From the NCBI GenBank assembly GCA_900550065.1, contig URQR01000116.1, positions 1 to 6,620 on the forward strand: 6,620 nucleotides of DNA. The letters run 5' to 3'. This document shows positions 1 to 5,146 of the stretch, piece by piece (the stretch's first letter is position 1; each line of letters starts with the position of its first letter). The DNA comes from an uncultured Eubacteriales bacterium (GTDB lineage Bacteria; Bacillota; Clostridia; UBA1381; UMGS1253). The position numbers were made by a program, and so were the translations under genes. A model generated the notes under the pieces. That model saw only the letters and a program-made list of their open reading frames with translations, was not told the DNA's origin and ran no database searches.

Positions 1-142
1 TACCCCGCCCTATGATTCCACGCCTGCGATGTGGACGCGCTACATGAATATGTGCGGAGATATCGACGAGGAAATCACGATTCCGGCATCGAAAGTTCCG
101 GCGTTTAAGGTTGGTAAGGCTTTAAAAGACGCGATTAACTAA
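1..142 (+). CDS. hup: HU-family DNA-binding protein, C-terminal part (5' end outside window)
   Basis: HU proteins are small dimeric nucleoid proteins that bend and compact DNA. Only the last 46 residues are visible, read in the frame starting at base 2 and ending in TAA at 140-142. The final residues IPASKVPAFKVGKALKDAIN are a clear match to the HU C-terminus (compare B. subtilis HBsu IPASKVPAFKPGKALKDAV). The roughly 22 residues before it (TPPYDSTPAMWTRYMNMCGD and onwards) do not resemble the usual arm with its RNP motif. The other two frames contain stops here, so a simple frameshift does not restore the usual arm. An HU gene just before rqcP is a common arrangement in Clostridia. Family assignment is firm from the C-terminus. 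Whether this is a typical HU or a divergent paralogue cannot be told without the missing half. Confidence 0.85.
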   Translation, partial: TPPYDSTPAMWTRYMNMCGDIDEEITIPASKVPAFKVGKALKDAIN

Positions 143-152
143 GATGACAATA

Positions 153-187
153 GGCCCCGGCGGCGACTGCTGCTGGGGTCGTTTTCT
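153..187 (+). terminator. Rho-independent terminator or attenuator after hup
   Basis: Bases 153-164 (GGCCCCGGCGGC) pair with 169-180 (GCTGCTGGGGTC) over 12 base pairs, counting a few G-U pairs, around the four-base loop GACT. The stem is followed by GTTTTCTT. The T tract is short and interrupted, so read-through into rqcP is plausible. It lies 10 bases after the HU stop. I see no clear promoter between it and rqcP, so rqcP may depend on partial read-through. Confidence 0.75.
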
Positions 188-228
188 TACTACGGTGCGG
201 TCAAATGGGGAAATAGGAGGATAGGAAG

Positions 229-471
229 ATGCGGTTAGACAAATATTTAAAGGTGTCGCGGTTGATTAAGCGGCGCAGCGTCGCGAATGAGGCGTGCGAT
301 ACGGGCAGGATTGCTGTAAACGGGAAAGTGGCGAAAGCGTCGTACGACGTCAAGGTCGGCGACGTAATAGAAATCCGTTTCGGTGAAAAGCTCATCAAGG
401 CCGAGGTGATAAGTATTGCGGAGCATGTGCGCAAGGATGACGCGGAGGGTCTTTATAAAATTATCGGCTGA
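229..471 (+). CDS. rqcP: RqcP (YabO), S4-domain ribosome quality control factor
   Basis: The 80-residue product is almost entirely one S4 RNA-binding domain: MRLDKYLKVSRLIKRRSVAN at the start, then GRIAVNGKVAKASYDVKVGD around residues 26-45. It aligns closely with B. subtilis RqcP/YabO (86 residues). In B. subtilis, RqcP works with RqcH on stalled 50S-peptidyl-tRNA complexes, supporting addition of C-terminal alanine tails that mark nascent chains for degradation. The basic N-terminus, including Arg2 and the KRR at 14-16, is conserved. The start ATG is preceded by AGGAGG at 215-220 with 8 bases spacing. Neighbours match the conserved hup/mazG-rqcP-yabP-yabQ-divIC order. A short Hsp15-like S4 protein is the main alternative, but size and context favour RqcP. 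Confidence 0.92.
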   Translation: MRLDKYLKVSRLIKRRSVANEACDTGRIAVNGKVAKASYDVKVGDVIEIRFGEKLIKAEVISIAEHVRKDDAEGLYKIIG

Positions 472-473
472 AA

Positions 474-501
474 CATATCAGCCGCGCCCCTTTCATATGA
501 T
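474..501 (+). promoter_or_regulatory. Candidate sigma-E promoter of yabP-yabQ
   Basis: The gap between rqcP and yabP contains a -35-like CATATC (474-479) and a -10-like CATATGAT (494-501), with 14 bases between. The known B. subtilis sigma-E consensus is roughly ATATT, 14 bases, CATACAAT, so spacing and the CATA core fit. yabP and yabQ are sigma-E-dependent in B. subtilis, which supports the reading. The predicted transcript would start near 508, about 28 bases before the yabP ATG. This is pattern matching by eye; no expression evidence is available. Confidence 0.5.
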
Positions 502-522
502 AGTAGTAGAATTTATCATATG
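494..522 (+). repeat. Perfect 9-base inverted repeat before yabP
   Basis: CATATGATA at 494-502 and TATCATATG at 514-522 are exact reverse complements separated by 11 bases. The left arm coincides with the candidate sigma-E -10 element. The right arm runs into the yabP ribosome binding site (GGGAGGG, 522-528). It could be an operator-like site or, in read-through transcripts from rqcP, an RNA hairpin that partly hides the ribosome binding site. AT-rich arms make a chance occurrence possible. Confidence 0.55.
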
Positions 523-535
523 GGAGGGATTTTTT

Positions 536-841
536 ATGGCATTGATGGAAGAACGCGCGCTGAAAAACCAGGGCGAAACCATCCATAACGTCATTTTGGA
601 AAACAGGCAGAGGGCCAGCATTTCCGGGGTGGAGGACGTTGACAGCTTTGACGAGTCGGAAATGATTATCCAAACCAACATGGGAACAGTATCGCTGAAG
701 GGGGAAAACCTGCACATTAACAAGTTCAACGTCGATACGGGCGAGCTCGTGATTGAGGGCGATGTGGACGAATTTGTCTATCACGACGACGGCGGATATG
801 GCAAAAAGGGCGGCGGCCTGTTCTCAAAAATGTTTGGTTAG
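536..841 (+). CDS. yabP: Sporulation protein YabP
   Basis: The 101-residue product shows the YabP/YqfC family pattern: HNVILENRQRASISGVEDVD at 17-36, then SFDE (37-40), TNMGTVSLKGENLHI (47-61), and a closing beta-type stretch LVIEGDVDEFVY (71-82). B. subtilis YabP is 100 residues. The family is restricted to endospore formers and is expressed in the mother cell; its biochemical role is not established. The tail (83-101) is glycine- and lysine-rich. The reading frame is open further upstream, but the ATG at 536 is chosen because GGGAGGG (522-528) precedes it and the product then matches family length. yabQ follows after 11 bases, indicating a two-gene sporulation unit. Confidence 0.93.
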   Translation: MALMEERALKNQGETIHNVILENRQRASISGVEDVDSFDESEMIIQTNMGTVSLKGENLHINKFNVDTGELVIEGDVDEFVYHDDGGYGKKGGGLFSKMFG

Positions 842-852
842 GCGGGATGTAG

Positions 853-1362
853 ATGGAGGTTTCTGTATCCAACCAATTATATGTATTTTTGGTGATGTTT
901 GCGGCAGGCGCGACAGCGGGGGCAATTTTTGATATTTTCCGAATCATCCGCCGCACGTTCCGAACCGGAATGCTGACGACGTCTTTGTCCGATATATTGT
1001 TTTGGCTGCTCATCAGCGCGGGAATGTTTTTGGTGATGTTTGCGGTTAATAATGCGCAGATGCGCTGGTTTGAAGCAATTGGAATTTTACTGGGCGGCGT
1101 GGTCTATTTTTTGGCGCTCTCAAGACTGTTTATGAAGGTGATTGGGGCGGTTTTTGGGTTTGCTGTAAAAATATTTTTGTTTATTTTAAAAATCGTCTTG
1201 ACACCGCTTGCTTTTTTGTATAAAATGATAAAAAGACCATTCGTATGGGTTTTTACAAAGACAGCACGGCTTTTCAAAAAGGGCGGAAAAAAGACCGCTG
1301 GGCTTTTTGGCGGCATGTGCAAGGGCTTTCGGAAACTGAAACTCGTATCGAAAAAGTCGTAA
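853..1362 (+). CDS. yabQ: Spore cortex biosynthesis protein YabQ
   Basis: The 169-residue protein is a small integral membrane protein with likely helices at about 8-27, 46-66, 73-92 and 97-122, and a strongly basic C-terminal tail (residues 123-169, with KKGGKK and KLKLVSKKS). Family hallmarks are visible: GAIFDIFRIIRR at 23-34, the SDILFWLL segment at 45-53, and RWFEAIGILLGGVVYF at 71-86. In B. subtilis, YabQ is a mother-cell outer forespore membrane protein needed for cortex formation. The ribosome binding site is weak (GGCGGG, 841-846), consistent with coupling to yabP 11 bases upstream. The long basic tail contains the sequence that also forms a candidate sigma-A promoter for the next gene. 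Confidence 0.9.
   Translation: MEVSVSNQLYVFLVMFAAGATAGAIFDIFRIIRRTFRTGMLTTSLSDILFWLLISAGMFLVMFAVNNAQMRWFEAIGILLGGVVYFLALSRLFMKVIGAVFGFAVKIFLFILKIVLTPLAFLYKMIKRPFVWVFTKTARLFKKGGKKTAGLFGGMCKGFRKLKLVSKKS
1198..1226 (+). promoter_or_regulatory. Candidate sigma-A promoter inside yabQ, driving divIC
   Basis: TTGACA at 1198-1203 is a perfect vegetative -35 element. After exactly 17 bases comes TAAAAT at 1221-1226, a five-of-six match to TATAAT, so this is the best sigma-A match in the window. It lies in the 3' third of yabQ, about 157 bases before the divIC start. That position would give the division gene expression independent of the sporulation promoter. The codons are also constrained by YabQ (VLTPLAFLYK), so chance is not excluded. 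Confidence 0.6.
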
Positions 1363-1382
1363 AAGCGAAAGGGCTGCGGGCG

Positions 1383-1703
1383 ATGGACAGGGAGGAATTC
1401 AAAAAGACGAGGCAAAAGAAGCGCAAAAAGGGCCTAAAGGTTTTTTTGCGGCTGGCTTTGCTCGCGTTTTTTCTCTTTGCGGCGGTACGGTTTATCTCAC
1501 AGCAGCCGCTCTTGAGCGAATATGATAAAAAAATTGGCGATTTAAACGACCAGATACAGCAGCAGGAAAAGGATAAGGCGCATTATGAAGAACTGAAGGC
1601 GCTGTATGAAACAGAGGAGTACCAAAAGCAGCTGGCAAGGGAAAGGCTTGGCTTAGTCGAAGAAAACGAAAAAGTTTTCATAGACGTTTCGGGGAAACAG
1701 TAA
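1383..1703 (+). CDS. divIC: FtsB/DivIC-family septum formation initiator
   Basis: The 106-residue product has the standard layout of this family: a short, very basic cytoplasmic N-terminus (2-19), one membrane helix (about 20-37), an extracytoplasmic coiled coil (about 43-78, rich in K, E, Q and L), and the conserved YQKQLARERLGLVEENEKVF block at 80-99. DivIC pairs with FtsL and DivIB in the division septum complex that activates septal peptidoglycan synthesis. The frame is open back to 1245, overlapping yabQ, but the ATG at 1383 gives the family length and begins 20 bases after the yabQ stop. A modest ribosome binding site, GAAAGGG (1366-1372), precedes it. Two stop codons in a row end it (TAATAA, 1701-1706). 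Gene order supports the DivIC name over the related FtsB. Confidence 0.9.
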   Translation: MDREEFKKTRQKKRKKGLKVFLRLALLAFFLFAAVRFISQQPLLSEYDKKIGDLNDQIQQQEKDKAHYEELKALYETEEYQKQLARERLGLVEENEKVFIDVSGKQ

Positions 1704-1767
1704 TAAGCGCTATGGCGCAGATGTGATACAAAACGAGAGAGTGTTTTGAGGGAGGCAAAGTTTTTCT

Positions 1768-2220
1768 ATGTCAGTGGAAGTGGGGAAAGTATTGGAGGGA
1801 AAGGTAGTCAGCATCGTGCCGTTCGGCGCGTTTGTTTCTCTGCCGGATGGAGAGACGGGCCTTGTGCATATTTCTGAGGTTGCGGCCGCGTATGTGCAGA
1901 ATGTTTCGGACTATTTAAAAGAAAACCAGATGGTCAAGGTCAAGGTCATCAGTGTTGATGAAAAGGGGAAAATCAGCCTTTCTATCAAAAAGGCGCAGCC
2001 GGAGGAAAAACGCGAGCGTGCGCCGAAGAAAAACGACGCTGCGAAGCAGCCGCGCGGGCCGATACGTCCGGCGGACATCGACTGGCAGAGCAGCAGGACA
2101 CAGAGCAATGATTTGTCCTTTGAAGACAAGATGAGTAAGTTTAAATCCGACAGCGAGGAGCGGATTTCGTCTTTGCGGCGTAATTCCGACTCGAAGCTGG
2201 GCGGCGGTTATAAACGATAA
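1768..2220 (+). CDS. yabR: S1 RNA-binding domain protein, YabR/GSP13-like
   Basis: Residues 5-75 form one S1 (OB-fold) RNA-binding domain: VGKVLEGKVVSIVPFGAFVS, then GLVHISEV (31-38), VKVKVISVD (56-64) and KGKISLSIKKA (66-76). The middle (77-115) is charged and probably disordered. The C-terminus carries SFEDKMSKFKSDSEERISSL (117-136) and ends in a Gly-rich SKLGGGYKR, a tail typical of clostridial relatives. Related B. subtilis proteins are YabR, encoded at this locus, and the ribosome-associated general stress protein YugI/GSP13. A role in RNA or ribosome binding is likely, but the specific function is unknown. The ribosome binding site GGAGG (1751-1755) is 12 bases from ATG, slightly long. 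The gene is last in the cluster and is followed directly by a terminator. B. subtilis has spoIIE next at this place; here there is an esterase. Confidence 0.9.
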   Translation: MSVEVGKVLEGKVVSIVPFGAFVSLPDGETGLVHISEVAAAYVQNVSDYLKENQMVKVKVISVDEKGKISLSIKKAQPEEKRERAPKKNDAAKQPRGPIRPADIDWQSSRTQSNDLSFEDKMSKFKSDSEERISSLRRNSDSKLGGGYKR

Positions 2221-2254
2221 AAAAATATGCTGCCACAGGGCGGCATATTTTTTA
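2221..2254 (+). terminator. Rho-independent terminator after the S1-domain gene
   Basis: ATATGCTGCC (2225-2234) pairs with GGCGGCATAT (2239-2248), with one G-U pair and the loop ACAG. Flanking A residues (2221-2224) can pair with the T run (2249-2253), so the hairpin could also work on the minus strand. It begins right after the stop codon and ends the rqcP-divIC cluster. Confidence 0.93.
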
Positions 2255-2305
2255 TACAAAAGGAAAGCGAAATCAAATTTTTTATGAAAAGGCAGGGGTA
2301 TTTTT

Positions 2306-3103
2306 ATGGCTTTTATACAATGTGGGTTTTCTTCTGAAATTTTGGGGATGAAGACGAATATGAATGTACTTTTGCCGCAGGACACGGCGCGGCAAAGCAA
2401 GCAGGCCCCGCCGGTGCTCTATCTGCTGCACGGGCATACGGACGACCATGCGGCGTGGACGCGGTTTACCGGGCTGGAGCGTTTTGTGCGCGAGTTAAAC
2501 TTAGCGGTGGTAATGCCGACGGTACAGAATGGTTTTTATACAAATACGGAGATTGGTTACCGTTACTTTGACTTTTGTACGCAGGAGCTGCCTGCGCTTG
2601 TCGGCTCAATGTTTCATGTATCCACAGCACGGGAGGATACGTTTGTGGCGGGGCTGTCCATGGGCGGCTACGGCGCATGGCGGCTCGCGCTCGGTTGTCC
2701 GGAGCAGTATTGCTATGCGGCGAGTATGTCGGGCGTGCTCGATATTGCGGGCGAGTGTGAGCAGCGGTTGGGCGACCCGGAGGTGTCGGGCGACTTTGTG
2801 CGCGATATTGTCAATGCGTTTGGGCCGGAGGGGGTTCGGCGCGGCAGCGAGTGCGATTTGCTCTATCTTGCCGACCGGGTAAGCGCATCTGGCGGGCCGA
2901 AACCGATTCTGCGCCAATATTGCGGGACGGAGGATTTTCTCTACGAGTCGAACCAGCGCGCGAAACAGCATGTTGAGCCGCTCGGCTTTGACTATGCGTA
3001 TGCTGAAGGGCCGGGCGCGCACACGTGGGATTATTGGGATGCGCGGATTCAGGATATTTTGTCTGAGCTTGCAAAAATCAATCCGAAAATTTGTTGTAAA
3101 TAG
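2306..3103 (+). CDS. CE1/esterase-D-type alpha/beta hydrolase (putative acyl esterase)
   Basis: This 265-residue cytoplasmic protein lacks a signal peptide. It shows the alpha/beta-hydrolase signature of the esterase D / tributyrin esterase (CE1-like) family: oxyanion-hole region VLYLLHGHTDDHAAW (37-51), nucleophile elbow GLSMGG with Ser118, acid residue in CGTEDFLYE (Asp210), and catalytic His239 in GAHTWDYWD. Relatives hydrolyse short acyl esters, S-formylglutathione or feruloyl/acetyl esters on plant carbohydrates; the true substrate cannot be read from sequence. The size is normal for the family. The start ATG has a modest purine stretch, GGCAGGGG (2291-2298). Terminators on both sides make it a one-gene unit. 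No good promoter is visible in the 50 bases before it. It ends in the unusual Cys-Cys-Lys. Confidence 0.88.
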   Translation: MAFIQCGFSSEILGMKTNMNVLLPQDTARQSKQAPPVLYLLHGHTDDHAAWTRFTGLERFVRELNLAVVMPTVQNGFYTNTEIGYRYFDFCTQELPALVGSMFHVSTAREDTFVAGLSMGGYGAWRLALGCPEQYCYAASMSGVLDIAGECEQRLGDPEVSGDFVRDIVNAFGPEGVRRGSECDLLYLADRVSASGGPKPILRQYCGTEDFLYESNQRAKQHVEPLGFDYAYAEGPGAHTWDYWDARIQDILSELAKINPKICCK

Positions 3104-3112
3104 AGCGATAGC

Positions 3113-3160
3113 AGCCGCTTTTTGCAGTGTGAAAAATTGCATTGCAAGAGCGGCTTTTTG
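3113..3160 (+). terminator. Rho-independent terminator after the esterase gene
   Basis: AGCCGCT (3113-3119) pairs perfectly with AGCGGCT (3149-3155). With a small bulge the stem continues through TTGCAGTG (3122-3129) against CATTGCAA (3140-3147), leaving an A-rich loop. TTTTT (3155-3159) follows. It starts 10 bases after the esterase stop codon. Confidence 0.85.
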
Positions 3161-3177
3161 CGAATCATGAAAATGTA

Positions 3178-3206
3178 TTGCGAAAACTGGCAATTCATGA
3201 TAAAAT
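3178..3206 (+). promoter_or_regulatory. Candidate sigma-A promoter for aroC
   Basis: TTGCGA (3178-3183, four of six to TTGACA) and TAAAAT (3201-3206, five of six to TATAAT) are 17 bases apart. The site follows the esterase terminator and precedes aroC, so it is where a promoter is needed. A start near 3213 would give a leader of about 130 bases before the aroC ATG. Confidence 0.55.
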
Positions 3207-3209
3207 AGT

Positions 3210-3230
3210 CTCAAAAGCTCCGCTTTTGAG
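3210..3230 (+). repeat. Perfect 9-base-pair hairpin in the aroC leader
   Basis: CTCAAAAGC (3210-3218) and GCTTTTGAG (3222-3230) are exact reverse complements with a TCC loop. No T run follows, so it is not a standard terminator. It lies at the predicted 5' end of the aroC transcript, where a hairpin might stabilise the RNA. It may also belong to a longer structured unit with the next element (3237-3295). Confidence 0.7.
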
Positions 3231-3236
3231 CCATTA

Positions 3237-3295
3237 GAAAAAGCTGCTGTCGGCGCACCGCGCCTCCTCCCGCAGAGCGGGAACGCATCTTTTTC
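3237..3295 (+). other. Potential three-way-junction RNA or palindromic repeat in the aroC leader
   Basis: An outer stem GAAAAAG (3237-3243) with CTTTTTC (3289-3295) continues past one mismatch as TGC (3245-3247) with GCA (3285-3287). It encloses two perfect hairpins: GGCGC-ACC-GCGCC (3252-3264) and TCCCGC-AGA-GCGGGA (3268-3282). The nested pairing is seen directly. Its role is inferred: a leader RNA element, an attenuator whose 3' arm contains TTTTT, or a dispersed intergenic repeat. It matches no riboswitch I can name. The T-box consensus is not met. Confidence 0.5.
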
Positions 3296-3341
3296 GGGTT
3301 TGGGAAAAAATAAACTTATACACATTAGAGGGGATTGTTTT

Positions 3342-4487
3342 ATGCTAAGATTTTTAGACGCGGGAGAAACGCACGGTAAGTGTCTTACAGCGATTATAGA
3401 AGGCCTTCCGTCGAATCTTGCGGTCGATATAGAGAAAATCAATGCGCGGCTCGCGCTGCGGCAGGGCGGCTATGGCCGCGGCGGCAGGATGAAAATTGAG
3501 ACGGACAGGGTGGAAATTTTGAGCGGTGTACGCGGCGGAAAAACGCTGGGGAGTCCCGTCGCCCTGCTGATAAGGAACAAGGATTTTGAGAACTGGAAAG
3601 AAATTATGGGAACGGAATCGTCCAACGGCGCGCGGCCCGTTTTCGTGCCGCGTCCGGGGCACGCGGACCTGACCGGTGCGCTCAAGTACCGCCACGAGGA
3701 TATGCGCAATGTGCTTGAGCGCGCGAGCGCACGGGAAACGGCGATTCGTACAGCGGTGGGCGCGCTCGCGCAGCAGCTTATAGAGCAGCTTGGCGTAGAG
3801 CTGATGAGCCGGACGGTTAGCATCGGTTCCGCAATAGATACAGCGTGTGTTGACTACGGCGATTATGTACGACGCGTTGCCGCGTCCGATTTACGGATGT
3901 ATAGCGAGGAAGCAGCGCACGCGGCGGTGGAGCTGATTGATGCGGCAAAGGAGGCAGGAGAATCGCTCGGCGGTGTTGTAGAGGTGGTTGCGCGCGGCGT
4001 TGCGCCGGGGCTTGGGAGCTATGTCCACTACGACCGTAAGTTAGACGGCGCGCTCGGGGGCGCGCTTATGAGCGTACAGGCCATTAAGGGCGTGACGTTC
4101 GGGTTAGGGTTTGAAGCGGCGGCGCAGATGGGCTCAAAGGTACACGATCCAATCGTTTACGACAATGCGTTTGCGCGCGGGTCGAACAATGCGGGCGGAA
4201 TCGAGGGCGGTATGACGAACGGAGAGCCAATTGTGGTGCGCGCGGCGATGAAGCCGATTCCGACGCTGTACCGGCCGCTTGCAAGCGTCGATTTACGCGA
4301 TAAGTCAAAAGTAGAGGCAAGTGTGGAGCGCAGCGATATTTGCGCCGTGCCTGCGTGCGGCGTCGTGTGCGAGGCTGTTGTCGCGTTTGAGCTGGCTAAG
4401 GCTGTATTGGATAAGCTCGGCGGCGACAGCATGGAGGAGTTAAAGCGTAATTATGCTGCATACAAGGCGGATATAGAAGGCCGCTGA
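3342..4487 (+). CDS. aroC: Chorismate synthase
   Basis: Chorismate synthase converts 5-enolpyruvylshikimate-3-phosphate to chorismate, the last common step to aromatic amino acids and folate, using reduced FMN. The 381 residues match the family length (B. subtilis enzyme 390). Visible signatures are GETHGKCLTAIIEGLP (8-23, with the conserved His11; Thr10 replaces the usual Ser), RQGGYGRGGRM (40-50), RPGHADLTGALKY (104-116), MRNVLERASARET (121-133), GSYVHYDRKLD (225-235), GGIEGGMTNGEPIVVR (285-300), MKPIPTLYRPL (303-313) and the ERSDICAVPA block (329-338). The frame is open back to 3300, but the ATG at 3342 follows GAGGGG and starts at the family's conserved MLRFLDAGE. Two stops in tandem end it (TGATAA). 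No other aro gene is in view. An ECF sigma gene follows after 33 bases, so the two are probably co-transcribed. Confidence 0.97.
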   Translation: MLRFLDAGETHGKCLTAIIEGLPSNLAVDIEKINARLALRQGGYGRGGRMKIETDRVEILSGVRGGKTLGSPVALLIRNKDFENWKEIMGTESSNGARPVFVPRPGHADLTGALKYRHEDMRNVLERASARETAIRTAVGALAQQLIEQLGVELMSRTVSIGSAIDTACVDYGDYVRRVAASDLRMYSEEAAHAAVELIDAAKEAGESLGGVVEVVARGVAPGLGSYVHYDRKLDGALGGALMSVQAIKGVTFGLGFEAAAQMGSKVHDPIVYDNAFARGSNNAGGIEGGMTNGEPIVVRAAMKPIPTLYRPLASVDLRDKSKVEASVERSDICAVPACGVVCEAVVAFELAKAVLDKLGGDSMEELKRNYAAYKADIEGR

Positions 4488-4520
4488 TAAAAGGGATAGA
4501 GAGAAAGGGGGTGGCTGCCG

Positions 4521-5096
4521 GTGAAAGAGCAGGCGCTTTTGGATAAGTGTGCAAAAGGCGACGTGCGCGCCTTTGAGGAGTTGATTGAACAGTATCAACA
4601 GGGGATTATCAACCATGCGTATTCCATGTTTTTAAACCGCGAGGACGCGCTTGATATGGCACAGGAAACATTTATTAAGGCGTTTAATGGTATCACGAGT
4701 TTTAACCGGCAGTCCTCTTTTAAGACGTGGCTGTACCGCATTGCGACGAACGTGTGTCTCGACGAGCTTCGGCGGCGCAAGCGCCGAGCCGCAACCGTGA
4801 GCCTGACCGCAGTTTTCGATGGGGAAGGCGAAGGGGGGCAGATTGATGTAGTCGATACATCGGCTGACCCGGCGCAGGCCGCACAGCAGGCGTTTTTGCG
4901 CCGCGCGATAGAGCAGGCAATCGGCGAGCTCGACGCGGAATACCGTGCGGCAATCGTCCTGCGCGAGATTGAGGGCATGGACTACAATGAAATTGCGAAA
5001 ACGATGGGCTGCTCGCTCGGCACTGTGAAATCGCGGATTAGCCGCGCCCGGGCGCAGCTTCGCGAAAAACTTGCAAAACACAGGGAACTTTTATGA
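4521..5096 (+). CDS. ECF (SigW-like) RNA polymerase sigma factor
   Basis: The 191-residue product has only sigma regions 2 and 4, the mark of the extracytoplasmic-function group. Region 2 spans about 22-88, with DALDMAQETFIKAFNGI (42-58) and the core-binding/-10 recognition stretch SSFKTWLYRIATNVCLDELR (65-84). An acidic/variable linker follows (about 90-125). Region 4 spans about 128-185, with helix-turn-helix MDYNEIAKTMGCSLGTVKSR (153-172). Such factors direct polymerase to envelope-stress or similar genes and are held by a membrane anti-sigma factor. That partner fits the next gene. The start is GTG, chosen because AAAGGGGGTGG (4505-4515) lies just upstream and the protein aligns from its first residues. 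No terminator separates it from aroC. The target genes are not visible here. Confidence 0.93.
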   Translation: MKEQALLDKCAKGDVRAFEELIEQYQQGIINHAYSMFLNREDALDMAQETFIKAFNGITSFNRQSSFKTWLYRIATNVCLDELRRRKRRAATVSLTAVFDGEGEGGQIDVVDTSADPAQAAQQAFLRRAIEQAIGELDAEYRAAIVLREIEGMDYNEIAKTMGCSLGTVKSRISRARAQLREKLAKHRELL

Positions 5097-5130
5097 CGGC
5101 GGCTGCGTCTAAGTATATGGAATGTAAAGA

Positions 5131-5146
5131 AAGGAGGGTGCCTATG
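5131..5146 (+). promoter_or_regulatory. Strong ribosome binding site deciding the anti-sigma start
   Basis: AAGGAGGG at 5131-5138 is the best Shine-Dalgarno match in the window and sits 5 bases before ATG 5144. An in-frame ATG at 5093 overlaps the sigma factor stop (ATGA), and another lies at 5117. Neither has a comparable site, and the zinc-finger domain begins right after 5144. The downstream start is therefore preferred. Confidence 0.8.

Noticed and set aside
416..535. Upstream extension of yabP as one longer open frame
   Set aside because: It overlaps rqcP in another frame, is not like YabP, and the ATG at 536 has a good ribosome binding site and family-length product.
1729..1748. Small inverted repeat CAAAAC/GTTTTG before the S1-domain gene
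   Set aside because: Only six AT-rich base pairs with no T run; likely chance, and it does not mask the GGAGG site.
3251..3295. Possible T-box riboswitch end (ACCGCG followed later by CTTTTTC)
   Set aside because: Only ACCGCG of the longer AGGGTGGNACCGCG motif is present, the bases before it do not match, and no specifier stem-loop is apparent in the short leader.
2606..3442. Long minus-strand open frame (278 codons) across the esterase, the intergenic leader and the aroC start
   Set aside because: It has no ribosome binding site and is antisense to two well-supported genes. Its composition is that of a shadow frame; the open stretch in the intergenic part is better explained by the structured element.
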